NCBI GenBank assembly: GCA_932294295.1
Contig: OW028584.1
Location: 26,566,970 to 26,630,969 of the forward strand
DNA length: 64,000 nucleotides
Source: Alitta virens
Lineage: Eukaryota; Annelida; Polychaeta; Phyllodocida; Nereididae
Direction of reading: 5' to 3'
The notes beneath the pieces are model-generated. The model was not told where the DNA came from. It worked only from the letters and a program-made list of their open reading frames with translations, and did not search any database. This document shows, piece by piece, positions 61,201-64,000 of this stretch. The translations under genes were made by a program, and so were the position numbers. The first letter of the stretch is position 1. The number at the start of each line of letters is the position of its first letter.

Positions 61201-63440
61201 ACCCTGCAAGATTCAAGGAAGATGAAAGAATACACTGATTTGGTGATGCTGCTTGGTTTCCAACAACTCTGTTCTCTGTAATTGTAGCCTCACTCACAAG
61301 GTCATTGTCCTTGAATGCTGCTAGATATATAACATACTGTTCAATGATGTTATTTTCAATTATATTTCCAGATATACTAGTATTCTGGCAGCGAGATGAC
61401 ACCTTTACTGCTGTTCTTGACATTCTGTTGTCACTGATGACATTACTAGCAATATCTATTTCACACTGGCTGTTCTGATTGTTGATATCGATCAAGCTGC
61501 CTCCACTGAGTGTCCAGTTTGAAACTGTATTATCCAAAAATTCTACTTGTCCCTCAACATATAAGACCCAACCATTTCCACCATTTATGAATGTATTGTT
61601 CTGTATCACAACAGAATGTTCATGATTGTTTGCCTTGAAGTCAATGCCATTTTTGTTGTTTTTCAGCATATTGTTAACTAAGTGTAACACTGAGTAGCCA
61701 TTTGAATCTTTACTTCCCATGTTAACTTGCATCATTTTATCATTCTCCTCAAATACTGAATTTGAAACCAGCATTCCCATGTTGTTGAAGTAATTTCTGT
61801 AAGTTCGTCCTGACGAACGAATTGCAATTGTATTTCCCTTGAAATCACACCCATCTATATGTATGTTAAAATCCTCTGCCCCATTTTCACCATAAACTAA
61901 ATTGATGCCTGGATTGCTGTTTTTGAAGGTAGATGAAATTAGTTGAACTTGACCATTGACGTATTGGCATTGAAAAGCATATCCTTTACTATGAAAAGCT
62001 GATGAAATAACTGATACAGTGGTGTTACTGTTTGAATATGACAGTCCAGTGTTACAGTCTCCAATCAAACTGTTGATGACAGTGACAGGTGTTCGGATTT
62101 TTGTCATTTGCATAGCTGTGTTAAATCCATGAATAGTTGCTTTGTTGATAGTCAGCATATTTGTTCTTTGTTGGTTAGCTGGAAAATGACAAATAATATT
62201 TTTACTATTAAGTGGTATTTACTATACACCTACTATAAACTGATATTTGTGTGGGTTTGCAGGCATTCTTAATCAAACAATTATATTTTGTTTAATTGCA
62301 TTGATATTATGAATAATATAGGACAAAATAAAGCTATTTCTTATTCTGATTCTATACCCTACAACAGATTTCCCCTCGTACAAACATTCATCAGACGCTC
62401 ATATCTTACCTCGTATGGCCCAGACTCTCAGGTATATCTTCATGCACCTATAACTGTAGTGATAGTGCCTCCTCATAAGAAGGTGAGTTGATTCACGAGT
62501 AGACCTCCAAATCATACCGTTGTCTTCGATTCTCAGGTTTTGTGGCTCTGTGTCATTCTTGTGCCCATCATAGAACAGCAAAGTTGTTTTCCCACATTCA
62601 GGAATGTTGCCACTGATAACCTGCACTGCTATGTTGAAACCCTCAGTTGACGTCAAGTAAACAGAGCAATTGATACCCCTATTCAATGCTATGTCATCCA
62701 CATCAAAAAATATAACATCATCCTCTTCTATTTCTATGGTGTCCCGAGAACATATGGGTTCTGTTATTTCCTCTCTTAATGTTGGCAAGACAAGTTGCAT
62801 TTCTTCTATGATATACAAAGCAACATTATTATGCTCAGTGTTAGTAAGATTCAAATTACTCAGTGTTAACCTTGAATTGTATGTTGCAAAGCCATGTCCG
62901 AATGTCTTGGTGATGTTGATATTGTGCAATACAGGGATTGTTACAGCATCTGTCCTCAATACTTTGATGCCTCCCACATGTGTGGCATTAATATGGCCCA
63001 GTAGCGTGATGTCACTGATGTTATGATTTAGGTACTCAATTAGTAAGGCTGAATTACCAGCTTTAATGGTCTGTCCATATCGATTGAATGAGACATGTCT
63101 GATGGTTGCAGGTTTCGCATCAACAGCGAGGTGAATACCACTCCAGTGTCGCTCATGACAGGTAAGGTATTGGTATTGATAGCATTGTTGAGTTATTTTT
63201 TCCATGGTGCACTTATAGAAGGTCTCCACACAACTGATTTTTGAGAGCCAGGGTCCAGATGTAAAATTTCCTGCTCTTGCCTCATTGTTTTTTCGTCTCA
63301 CTAAACTTCCAGATTCAACACAAAGAATGTCCAAAGTTGCAGCATTGAGGGAATCATAGCAAAGCATATGCCAAGTGTTGTTATGGAGTACCTGGACAAA
63401 TCCTTCCACATTAGATGGTCCATCAATAAGCCTTAAGCCC
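20505..63440 (-). CDS. Giant multidomain adhesion protein gene (bark beetle-like N-terminal half, vWD-EGF-cadherin C-terminal half)
   Basis: More than 25 exons with GT-AG borders can be chained in one direction from 63,440 to the stop at 20,505. The order is SRCR, beta-helix repeats, SRCR, beta-helix, MAM, beta-helix, C-type lectin, EGF, PSI-like, unrecognised region, Cys-rich/EGF, vWD, EGF array, two cadherin repeats, Ser/Thr stalk, membrane helix and tail. SRCR plus parallel beta-helix plus C-type lectin is the hallmark of bark beetle (Anakonda), a tricellular-junction protein in flies. The vWD, EGF and cadherin additions are not part of that family as I know it. The chain could be two adjacent genes; the break would most likely fall between 53.1 and 49.4 kb, where exons are small. 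The 5' end is missing. A 22.5-kb intron holds the Polinton. Confidence 0.7.
21990..23208 (-). CDS. EGF-array exons
   Basis: Exons 22,512-23,208 and 21,990-22,153 encode tandem tenascin-type EGF modules, for example CICQCAEGWSGKDC-like (read from CQCAEGWSGKDC), CNPGWTGINC and CNKGYTSSDC. Cysteine spacing is regular in every module, unlike in the plus-strand copy. The array follows the vWD module and precedes the cadherin repeats. It is likely a rigid extracellular spacer. Confidence 0.88.
23675..23788 (-). CDS. Exon after vWD (LLDGCIYDVV segment)
   Basis: A short exon bounded by ctttcag and a gtgtga donor, encoding MLCSSKQLTGALLDGCIYDV and onward. It is the first exon downstream of the Polinton-bearing intron. 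Its twin in the other copy is 5,371-5,484. Confidence 0.8.
23817..23887. repeat. 26-bp minisatellite, left flank of the Polinton
   Basis: Between two and three units of ggtgtatttgaaacacc plus acatttgat. The unit contains a self-complementary ggtgt...acacc pair. The array continues at 45,475-45,936 on the other side of the Polinton. Confidence 0.95.
23888..24041 (+). repeat. Left terminal inverted repeat of the Polinton
   Basis: Near-perfect match to the right end for about 115 bases, through tatggacggcgtacc. An insertion of about 15 bases in the right copy follows, then matching again through aggcctaaccgac and gctcagcatgac. It is GC-rich, in contrast to the AT-rich interior. Confidence 0.95.
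24042..24658. other. Polinton left leader
   Basis: Non-coding AT-rich stretch between the terminal repeat and the first gene. The motif cgacaggcggagctagtggt (24,203-24,222) echoes the terminal repeat's cgacaggcggtgctagtggt, so part of the end sequence has been duplicated inward. It probably includes the promoter of the plus-strand genes. Confidence 0.5.
24659..25084 (+). CDS. Hypothetical Polinton protein, 141 residues, Cys-rich
   Basis: An intact frame starting in a good context (agcATGg). It has about ten Cys, including CEDPKCL and LMCAEEHYIEVV, and no signal peptide or membrane helix. I recognise no family. It is the first gene inside the left end, ahead of the integrase. Near the right end, degraded plus-strand sequence at about 44,905-45,165 shows similar words (gaccctaagtgttt; tgggtggcgtttaacatt), so an end-linked duplicate may once have existed. 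Short Cys-rich accessory proteins are common in this position but this one is unassigned. Confidence 0.5.
   Translation: MAYTISWCVFSYPDCEDPKCLTLLYSSENVFASLNECISDYYLSGVPSKCMEQCTDWVVKFYALGDCKRVPAETYSLTWVAFNIVPCLMCAEEHYIEVVRSNDSFTDLITCLKNYHDNLDIDKYDPVHRTIVNVEVSRHNH
25204..25271. repeat. 34-bp perfect tandem duplication
   Basis: cagaagatgctattgcagta with its following catacaacaaatcg is repeated twice head to tail, between the first gene and the integrase. Confidence 0.95.
25524..26657 (+). CDS. Polinton integrase (retroviral-type, with C-terminal chromodomain)
   Basis: Full-length frame of 377 residues. The rve catalytic core shows the first Asp in QMDELAKYNKGYKYIL, the second in IRTDQGGEYTG and the Glu in SYSERFNRTLENKL, the DDE triad with retroviral-like spacing. 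A C-terminal stretch from about residue 325 (YDITYKIDRV, LSLIKWYGYSDKFNTYIP) is a chromodomain, as in most Polinton integrases, and would steer insertion to chromatin. The enzyme joins the element ends to host DNA and makes the 6-bp duplication seen here. All three catalytic residues are retained, so this gene looks functional. Its stop overlaps the next start (TAATG). Confidence 0.95.
   Translation: MAQTSFEIDQFLSGIYYTIVQPSSYSGVRKVWNEVKKRQTKPRGITLSVVGKWLKEQTTHNIHSTPTKIFNTKHIIVEHIDDQWDSDIIQMDELAKYNKGYKYILICIDLFSRYAWARPLKFKKSTDVTIAFADIVKTSGRECKTIRTDQGGEYTGASFQRLVHSRGINHMIAYGRHKASYSERFNRTLENKLFKYFYEQQTAMYIDILDDVMFSYNNTVHHSINMAPAAVNAANSHTIYEQVYIPILNRWANTPVKFTIALGSLVRLSLYTGPFSRGYHKKWTEELFTVCNQIPSHPPRYKVQDLNGESIKGSFYTEELLLASVQNLYDITYKIDRVIKTKQVKGCKLSLIKWYGYSDKFNTYIPTTFIQHYKSKQ
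26657..27082 (+). CDS. Minor capsid (penton-like) protein, short form
   Basis: 141 residues. The N-terminus MFVYISSDVDKENYFPGNTP, then FRVKLPGRVTFRPQGNWEVA, matches the conserved start of the Polinton minor capsid (penton) single-jelly-roll protein, whose signature is a YFPxNT motif followed by LPxxxxxxGxWEVAL. Family members I know of are usually longer (over 200 residues), so this may be a shortened form. The start overlaps the integrase stop by one base. It lies upstream of the major capsid gene, as is usual. The role is vertex assembly in the presumed virion. Confidence 0.8.
   Translation: MFVYISSDVDKENYFPGNTPTSFRVKLPGRVTFRPQGNWEVALLDIDLPRPVDKYNSIYITINSFICKPSPVNAILSPILNRVYFNQISRGAPVYFDNPRYVPLCVDGLDIIDIYLTDNTGIYPSFKQGKVNGTLHFRLIT
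27115..27564 (+). CDS. Small basic Polinton protein, possible DNA-condensing core protein
   Basis: 149 residues, rich in Lys, Arg, Thr and Asn. The N-terminal third has Tyr/Phe motifs (YYSFNKGVDYDILLKHF). The C-terminus is strongly basic (PAEKRKRVKKTVDKVIQRTK). It is located between penton and capsid genes. Its charge and position suggest a virion core or scaffold protein comparable to adenovirus core proteins, but I see no decisive motif. It could instead belong to the PX/PW-type Polinton proteins of unknown role. No membrane segment is present. Confidence 0.55.
   Translation: MAGNAKYYSFNKGVDYDILLKHFKGQADGTAAPYLTSSRFYNKRSYTNSHTRRIIIVNKPKTNTKTTNEKDISTGDVIDPTKGQRHRALNELEVAATNITTEQKTHPNHSVLSRANSKRHIVYRTPAEKRKRVKKTVDKVIQRTKDVFD
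27575..28946 (+). pseudogene. Major capsid protein (double jelly-roll), split by a frameshift
   Basis: The first part runs from ATG 27,575 (context accATGa) to a stop at 28,441. The second continues in another frame from about 28,419 to 28,946. Together they have the usual length of about 460 residues. Signatures include VNNFMHSMFSRVDVSLQNKV in the first jelly roll, YPYLAYFKALL after it, RSSFFANSREVDMSGHLYCD around the hinge, and a second jelly roll ending in ALPEPTTLIVFAKF. These are typical of Polinton capsid proteins, which form pseudo-hexameric capsomers. A low-complexity Thr/Ala loop (about residues 105-125) is an insertion. The break at 28,419-28,441 would stop a normal product unless it is an assembly error. 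Confidence 0.88.
28981..29649 (+). pseudogene. Packaging ATPase (FtsK/HerA, A32-like), damaged 5' end
   Basis: The frame from 29,038 encodes GKTEFVKRLLLNYR right after the Walker A position. Walker B follows as SPSLLVLDDQMSN, then sensor-like VSCIITLQDMF and SHCICLFRNHRN. This is the genome-packaging ATPase of Polintons and PLVs. The frame opens without a normal ATG, and a TAA at 29,017-29,019 separates it from an in-frame ATG at 28,981. The P-loop reads NISVQGKT, lacking the first glycine of GxxxxGKT. Either the 5' end is mutated or a short splice is missed. The last codons overlap the next gene (ATGA at 29,646). Confidence 0.82.
29646..29972 (+). CDS. Small conserved Polinton protein (108 residues, basic, hydrophobic end)
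   Basis: The MKLIKENMIFLKAVASLNKD start and EIARNILTGVV, LYKRVIRELSNNEV and KRYLIHSKAE segments match a small protein family I associate with the Polinton/adintovirus late cluster: helical, Lys/Arg-rich, ending in a hydrophobic patch. The C-terminus LLIKSILAKLVTVV is amphipathic. By position and character it could be a virion-associated or membrane-active protein in the manner of adenovirus pVI/pX, but this is inference. It overlaps the ATPase stop by four bases (ATGA), and its end overlaps the next gene. Confidence 0.65.
   Translation: MKLIKENMIFLKAVASLNKDQVKVLLSHVNKEQILVVAEIARNILTGVVTLPRKYKRSLKLYKRVIRELSNNEVTLNTKRYLIHSKAEVVSLLIKSILAKLVTVVGHG
29965..30270 (+). CDS. Small Polinton late-cluster protein (about 101 residues)
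   Basis: The MAEENVVIPRDRYNRMLEQL start is followed by an acidic/Thr-rich middle (residues 25-50) and a basic tail with HHPPGLKHDDID. A YxxxLxxL helix and a PPG motif are seen in Polinton genes at this position. Function is unknown. The start ATG at 29,965 overlaps the preceding gene by 8 bases. Its TAG (30,268-30,270) lies inside the target duplication of the nested element, which therefore inserted just past the gene without altering its coding sequence. Confidence 0.6.
   Translation: MAEENVVIPRDRYNRMLEQLKNSKDDKLTQQADNTTDIKPVDPATTAPDNDEVVRTLRTKDDIVLKESHHPPGLKHDDIDIFMKRIAKQKSRKNTKLTTHY
30660..31092 (-). pseudogene. Partial antisense copy of the nested element's gene (left inverted repeat)
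   Basis: It encodes the last 140 or so residues of the protein in 31,140-33,061, from MISNAEKFLVSGLKKTDCST to CRNPHN, with about five residue differences. It is open through the site where the right copy has a stop (HIKRAYLQCKMW). It is part of the inverted repeat and has no start region of its own. Confidence 0.85.
31140..33061 (+). pseudogene. CXC/PIN-like mobile-element protein, truncated and broken
   Basis: The main frame (31,238-32,791) belongs to a large protein family widespread in invertebrate genomes, with SSNQEEADDRIMFH, VLVDSPDTDVFVNLIF and AIHALSGCDSTSKVGPKLSG. The spaced acidic residues and GCDS...VGPK turn resemble a FEN1/XPG-type PIN nuclease, which is inference. Beyond a TGA at 32,789 the same frame goes on to a Cys cluster (CKCPTSCMSTKTCTCRG) to 33,061. 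Upstream, a TGA within AL-NLLKHEKDLHV (31,205-31,207) and absence of the usual long N-terminal region show truncation. The partial copy in the left arm has CGA (Arg) where this one has TGA. Confidence 0.75.
33773..34732 (+). pseudogene. Two-exon Polinton gene with two PC4 (p15/SUB1)-like modules, frameshifted
   Basis: Exon 1 is 33,773-34,039. The intron is 34,040-34,194 (GTAAGT...TTGCAG, phase 0) and exon 2 begins at 34,195. Exon 1 holds KFLTLQRYKGRVSLHIR, then IPTKKDVMLDKQQSRNLMAA, matching the PC4 pattern of a KGxVxxDIR strand, a PTKKGIxL turn and a C-terminal helix. PC4 proteins bind single-stranded DNA and act in transcription and replication. Exon 2 repeats the pattern: VHVGKNVHCRAKKASNTIDI, then TQRGIKLTKYEFTKLLGFLP. 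The second half of module two lies one frame away, with the shift at the ccc near 34,452-34,456. After it a Cys/His pair and Pro/Ser/Thr-rich tail run to 34,732. Confidence 0.7.
34733..35326. other. Intergenic Polinton DNA with a 44-bp hairpin (35,194-35,237)
   Basis: AT-rich and probably non-coding. A 131-codon frame at 34,882-35,277 is low-complexity and hydrophobic, and I do not accept it. The hairpin attgctctcat...atgagagcaat has about 20-bp arms with one bulge on each side and lies 90 bp before the next gene's ATG. Confidence 0.6.
35327..36094 (+). pseudogene. Two-exon Polinton gene: CARD-like N-terminus plus weak PC4-like modules, one in-frame stop
   Basis: Exon 1 is 35,327-35,680, the intron 35,681-35,791 (GTAAGT...TTTAG, phase 0) and exon 2 35,792-36,094. 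Residues 1-90 fit the six-helix caspase-recruitment/death-fold pattern: MEVLRDYADILINKI, then LKDSDLIVIRSKTTQFDKTK, then LLNTLYEGKSYKGAALFFKY. Such folds mediate cell-death and innate-immune signalling. The rest carries VTIQLTDN with LTVSLPLQQFMNIVYYI, then VHLGSFFYLVKEG with KVSLTNEDMQTIDILLEHV. These echo the two modules of the preceding gene, so the genes may be paralogues with a CARD added. A TAA at 35,411 (codon 29) interrupts it. The fold call rests on pattern only. Confidence 0.55.
36095..36946. other. Convergence zone of the two Polinton gene groups, degenerate repeats
   Basis: Very AT-rich. It contains imperfect repeats of a block with taatcatgtaataaa, gtaacacattactac and acaatataatcatg between about 36,220 and 36,545. 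It probably holds the 3' ends and poly(A) signals of both transcription groups (for example aataaa near 36,215). No gene is seen. Confidence 0.55.
36947..38143 (-). CDS. Polinton-encoded type I membrane protein (three exons)
   Basis: Exon 1 (38,143-37,685) has a signal peptide (MQRFMFYLLVLASLTLCDG), a Cys-rich segment LCLCKVVNDGKSFRADCTKS like the N-terminal cap of leucine-rich-repeat proteins, an ectodomain to about residue 120, and a membrane helix (IAAVIVSTVAAVLLLIVSTG). Exon 2 (about 37,464-37,367) and exon 3 (about 37,241-36,947) follow GTACGT and GTATAC donors and supply a cytoplasmic tail of over 120 residues with a repeated VCPVN motif. Its paralogue is at 39,426-40,026. It may be a surface glycoprotein or a captured host receptor, but I do not recognise a family. 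Splice sites are inferred from sequence only. Confidence 0.65.
38144..39425. other. Polinton intergenic region with a 63-bp tandem duplication
   Basis: AT-rich. A block with tatacttatgtatagcaata and atgcaatgagacattacaca is duplicated head to tail at about 38,868-38,993. Several short palindromes (for example gtgtactatacac near 38,760) are present. No supported gene. It should include the promoter of the membrane-protein gene to its left. Confidence 0.6.
39426..40026 (-). CDS. Secreted/membrane Polinton protein, paralogue of 36,947-38,143
   Basis: Exon 1 (40,026-39,726) has a signal peptide (MLFYAVTLYIPLIISGNILC) and a Cys-rich segment FGVCTCTTFDDDGPLIQADC followed by TKHSWLQQPPSF and MTSIEMSGTVF. 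The neighbour has CLCKVVNDGKSFRADCTKS, LDQVP and VDMTGTLYF in the same order, so they are paralogues. Exon 2 (39,643-39,426) follows a GTGAGT donor and CAG acceptor, encodes a Ser/Thr-rich stalk (EVSTGPTSTIP) and ends in a short hydrophobic run (FSVSCIVLI). The end lacks an obvious cytoplasmic tail, so it may be secreted or lipid-anchored. Function is unknown. Confidence 0.6.
40234..44564 (-). pseudogene. PolB: Protein-primed family B DNA polymerase, two exons, frameshift and stop
   Basis: Exon 1 is 44,564-44,191, the intron 44,190-44,055 (GTAAGA...ACAG) and exon 2 44,054-40,234. The junction restores the conserved INTVLQSNKSLNIDDTF stretch of Polinton polymerases. Exonuclease motifs are YYDFETC, VIAHNAKAFDAHFIL and YTRSDVTIL. 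Polymerase motifs are YDVTSLYPYI, LFLNSVWGKF and YYDTDSVIF. Several CxxC zinc-binding clusters lie between exonuclease and N-terminal parts. The enzyme would copy the element using a terminal protein primer. The frame shifts at about 41,816-41,830, after VDGIHV and before the TVYEYLGCRFHG motif. A TAA at 40,852-40,854 interrupts the same frame between motifs B and C. Catalytic residues remain, but the gene is broken. Confidence 0.93.
44565..45305. other. Polinton right leader, possible decayed gene
   Basis: Non-coding AT-rich stretch between polymerase and right terminal repeat. Plus-strand words resembling the first gene of the element (gaccctaagtgttt near 44,905; tgggtggcgtttaacatt near 45,147) hint at a decayed duplicate of that gene. 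No frame is intact. Confidence 0.4.
45306..45474 (-). repeat. Right terminal inverted repeat of the Polinton
   Basis: Mirror of 23,888-24,041, about 15 bases longer through an internal insertion. It ends ...ccttttaactact next to the catttg target duplication. Confidence 0.95.
45475..45936. repeat. 26-bp minisatellite, right flank of the Polinton (about 18 units)
   Basis: Units of ggtgtatttgaaacacc plus acatttga, with variants at a few sites (gagg, gatg, tcag) and one shortened unit near 45,640. Because 26 is not a multiple of three, repeats open in all frames on the minus strand, which explains long but meaningless reading frames here. Confidence 0.97.
46256..48297 (-). CDS. vWD-domain exons of the adhesion gene
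   Basis: Exons 48,036-48,297, 47,528-47,667, 46,775-46,969 and 46,256-46,420 encode the vWD module. The first corresponds to the FGDPHLDT...DFDFFG exon of the duplicate. The third has FWQNTAGLCGYMDDDMSNDL, and the fourth SWSWTKSNFHSNDQLDISY. vWD modules drive extracellular disulfide-linked assembly. The intron after 46,256 contains the minisatellite and Polinton and spans 22.5 kb, against 417 bp in the duplicate. Splice donors there remain intact, so splicing across the element is conceivable. Confidence 0.85.
48614..48995 (-). CDS. Cys-rich/EGF exon upstream of vWD
   Basis: The exon encodes dense cysteine patterns (CPCTCEDGSKDK, CPCECECKNCQK, CKCPDDTCPVC) followed by an EGF-like unit (CQSCSGNGVCTTSSSSC, then CQCNPRWMG). 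It directly precedes the vWD exon and is absent from the plus-strand duplicate, so the duplication breakpoint lies between 48,310 and 48,614. Confidence 0.75.
49244..49288. repeat. (AT)n microsatellite
   Basis: About 45 bases of at repeats inside an intron. Confidence 0.95.
49393..53344 (-). CDS. Series of small exons, unrecognised extracellular region
   Basis: Probable exons are 53,144-53,344, 52,483-52,563, 52,019-52,117, about 51,430-51,662, 50,823-51,005, 50,541-50,637, about 50,168-50,313 and 49,393-49,503. The first five encode a Cys-poor, Ser/Thr-rich region with alternating hydrophobic strands (SYSASLKLTLKTSWNW; DVSAGYDLSVS; KATLTVSQTQDSSITVGS). This looks like a beta-rich domain, but I do not recognise it. 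The last two carry Cys clusters (VPCCVCEDDDGQ, CLCPCFCDPPDN; ECMCEECPDRT) that continue into the next exon. Borders marked about are uncertain. If the chain were two genes, the break would be here. Confidence 0.55.
53830..55713 (-). CDS. C-type lectin, EGF, PSI-like and unrecognised domains
   Basis: One large exon. The N-terminal 115 residues form a C-type lectin-like domain (CPVGWSRQGSRCLLYRGG, with ECEAIGATLL and YICEKF). Two EGFs follow (CVCNKGWSGEDC; CRCTAGWQGRAC), then a PSI-like Cys cluster (CLQCSKRTGCGWCDSSQLC). About 350 residues without a family I know come next, with few Cys and several N-glycosylation motifs. Near the end is RRRKRS (about 53,863-53,880), a furin-type cleavage motif, so the protein may be cut into two chains. 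The 3' border is uncertain. The lectin domain is a known partner of SRCR and beta-helix repeats in bark beetle. Confidence 0.8.
56064..56909 (-). CDS. Parallel beta-helix (PbH1) exon
   Basis: About 280 residues with the regular Asn/Ile-rich periodicity of right-handed beta-helix repeats (IRNTDFSNISGRTVDL, NLIYNNTGRYILQL, QNITNNIFWFNAAQ). It ends with the motif DCSNNWWGSGRPDQVRSKI. The NNWWG ending is typical where beta-helix coils close, and it is seen in bark beetle proteins. It lies between the MAM and lectin exons. Confidence 0.8.
57260..58650 (-). CDS. MAM domain exons
   Basis: Exons 58,481-58,650, 57,825-57,995 and 57,260-57,475 encode one MAM domain. They carry CSFEDGDCGWTNYNSL, then a YMYVGDGSGQP segment with ELSFYHYRSI, then LKLYVNDGRVLKLLW through GIDDIKFMQCPKG. 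MAM modules are adhesion domains of about 170 residues with four conserved Cys and a terminal C preceded by IDDI. The order and end motif fit well. Its position between SRCR/beta-helix blocks is not one I know from fly bark beetle. Confidence 0.85.
57567..57660 (-). mobile_element. LINE 3' tail in an intron
   Basis: The reverse strand carries attgttgtcaatcatcac followed by a-rich and tttatcttatctta sequence, the same tail as at 1,180-1,247. Only the last 90 or so bases are present. Confidence 0.6.
58831..60105 (-). CDS. SRCR second half, beta-helix and CUB-like exons
   Basis: Exon 59,741-60,105 completes an SRCR domain (AYDCFGTEENLGKCPHH, VGLQCSNEF) and enters beta-helix repeats. Exon 59,221-59,625 continues these and then has MTGCRRIFRTDSSHSIQVGV, a segment that looks CUB-like, as reported between SRCR blocks in bark beetle. 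Exon 58,831-58,930 (WDNTMSVNLIAKENFINYAF) precedes MAM. All three have clear GT-AG borders. Confidence 0.75.
60538..62178 (-). CDS. Long parallel beta-helix exon and SRCR first half
   Basis: About 545 residues. Most show beta-helix periodicity with Asn ladders (ENNIIEQYVIYLAAF, NNTFINGGNGWVLYVEG, SNVISDNRMSRTAVKV-like stretches), folding as a rod. The last 50 residues open an SRCR domain (GVWKGVCLISWAWEDSHAAC, RQLGYQAG) split by the intron, with the other half in 59,741-60,105. SRCR modules bind ligands in extracellular scavenger and adhesion proteins. Confidence 0.82.
62410..63440 (-). CDS. First visible SRCR plus beta-helix exon
   Basis: After a short stretch it reads LRLIDGPSNVEGFVQVLHNN, then WHMLCYDSLNAATLDILCVE, the start of an SRCR domain. 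Beta-helix repeats follow (YGQTIKAGNSALLIEYLNHN; NLNLTNTEHNNVALYIIEEM). The exon end is at the donor gtaagatatg. The 5' side runs straight into a repeat-rich insertion at 63,441, so the real exon start and signal peptide are not seen. Confidence 0.75.
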
Positions 63441-63760
63441 CGTTCCCACATAGCCGAGTTACTCGTAGTCAACTCGTAGTAATAACAAAAATTACGTAAC
63501 ACCCAAAATTCGAGGAGTTGGCGACGAATTTTTGCGGAAAAAATGACCAGGAGTGACTCGCCGAGTTACTCGCCGAATTACTCGCCGAGTTACTCGGCGG
63601 GTTCAGCGAGCGACTCGCCGAGTACCAGGAGTGACTCGCCGAGTACCAGGAGTAACTCGCCGAGTACCAGGAGTAACTCGCCGAGTACCAGGAGTAACTC
63701 GCCGGGTGAAGCAAGGTGTCTACGACAGCGACGAGTCACCCATCGAATGATAGGCTGACG
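63441..63760. repeat. Tandem repeat block: 14-bp and 21-bp units, GC-rich
   Basis: 14-bp units of ctcgccgagttact (about 63,549-63,605) are followed by about 4.5 copies of a 21-bp unit built on gagtaactcgccgagtacca (63,608-63,705). Flanks cccacatag and cgtagtcaactcgtagt look like part of a non-autonomous transposon. It abuts the SRCR exon. Reading frames inside it are artefacts of the repeat. Confidence 0.85.
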
Positions 63761-64000
63761 CCAGCCTACCTGCATTCTCAGATGAATAACTCGCTTAATA
63801 TTTGGTCTATTTTCGATCCGAAAAAACCTATGGAGTCACTATGAATTATACTACAAAACAATCTTTATTTGACGAAAATCGGACTAATATTAAGGGAGCA
63901 GTAGCTTTTTAAAGAAGCGCTCAGCTTTCTGCATTAATACAGTCTGGGCGCGGACGCTTCAGGGAGCACCAGTATAAGTAAATTAAATATAGCAAATAAA
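63761..64000. other. Right edge, nothing recognised
   Basis: No exon or element end is identifiable in the last 240 bases. Confidence 0.4.

Noticed and set aside
63543..63775. Arg/Thr- and Ser/Pro-repeat peptides at the right edge
   Set aside because: They come from tandem 14- and 21-bp repeats open in several frames on both strands.

Overview
The window is animal nuclear DNA. Split genes with GT-AG introns, extracellular modules (SRCR, MAM, C-type lectin, EGF, von Willebrand D, cadherin), LINE and tRNA-SINE fragments and a Maverick/Polinton element all point to an invertebrate metazoan. I cannot name the phylum from the sequence.

Host genes. A very large adhesion-type gene runs on the minus strand from about 63,440 (its 5' part is cut off by a tandem-repeat block) to 20,505. 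Its domain order is SRCR, parallel beta-helix repeats, SRCR, MAM, beta-helix, C-type lectin, EGF, PSI-like, a long unrecognised region, cysteine-rich/EGF, vWD, about ten EGFs, two cadherin repeats, a Thr/Ser-rich stalk, one membrane helix and a short tail. The N-terminal half resembles the bark beetle/Anakonda family. The 3' part of this gene, from the vWD domain to past the poly(A) signal, is duplicated in inverted orientation on the plus strand at about 2,815-11,095. This gives two convergent arms of about 8.3 kb around an 8.8-kb spacer (11,095-19,920) that holds a SINE, LINE pieces and a MITE. The plus-strand copy has lost its 5' end, its membrane anchor (stop at 10,265) and some cysteines. 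It has expanded one 132-bp stalk unit to 12 copies.

Mobile DNA. In one vWD intron of the minus-strand gene, inside a 26-bp minisatellite, sits a Maverick/Polinton (adintovirus-like) element at 23,888-45,474. It has terminal inverted repeats beginning AG and a 6-bp target duplication. The left-to-centre genes are on the plus strand: a hypothetical gene, integrase, penton-like protein, basic protein, double-jelly-roll capsid protein, packaging ATPase, two small conserved genes, a protein with two PC4-like modules and a protein with a CARD-like N-terminus. The right-to-centre genes are on the minus strand: protein-primed DNA polymerase B and two paralogous signal-peptide proteins. The two transcription groups converge at about 36.1-36.9 kb. 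The element is decayed: the capsid gene is frameshifted, the polymerase has a frameshift and a stop, and the ATPase start and Walker A are damaged. No adenain-type protease is seen. A second transposon-like unit (30,275-33,446, about 0.82-kb inverted repeats, up to 10-bp target duplication) is inserted between two of its genes.

Most notable are the accessory genes of the Polinton: a split PC4-like gene, an adjacent gene joining a CARD-like fold to weak PC4-like modules, and a tandem pair of secreted or membrane proteins. Together they look like a virus-type accessory island around a standard replication/virion gene set.
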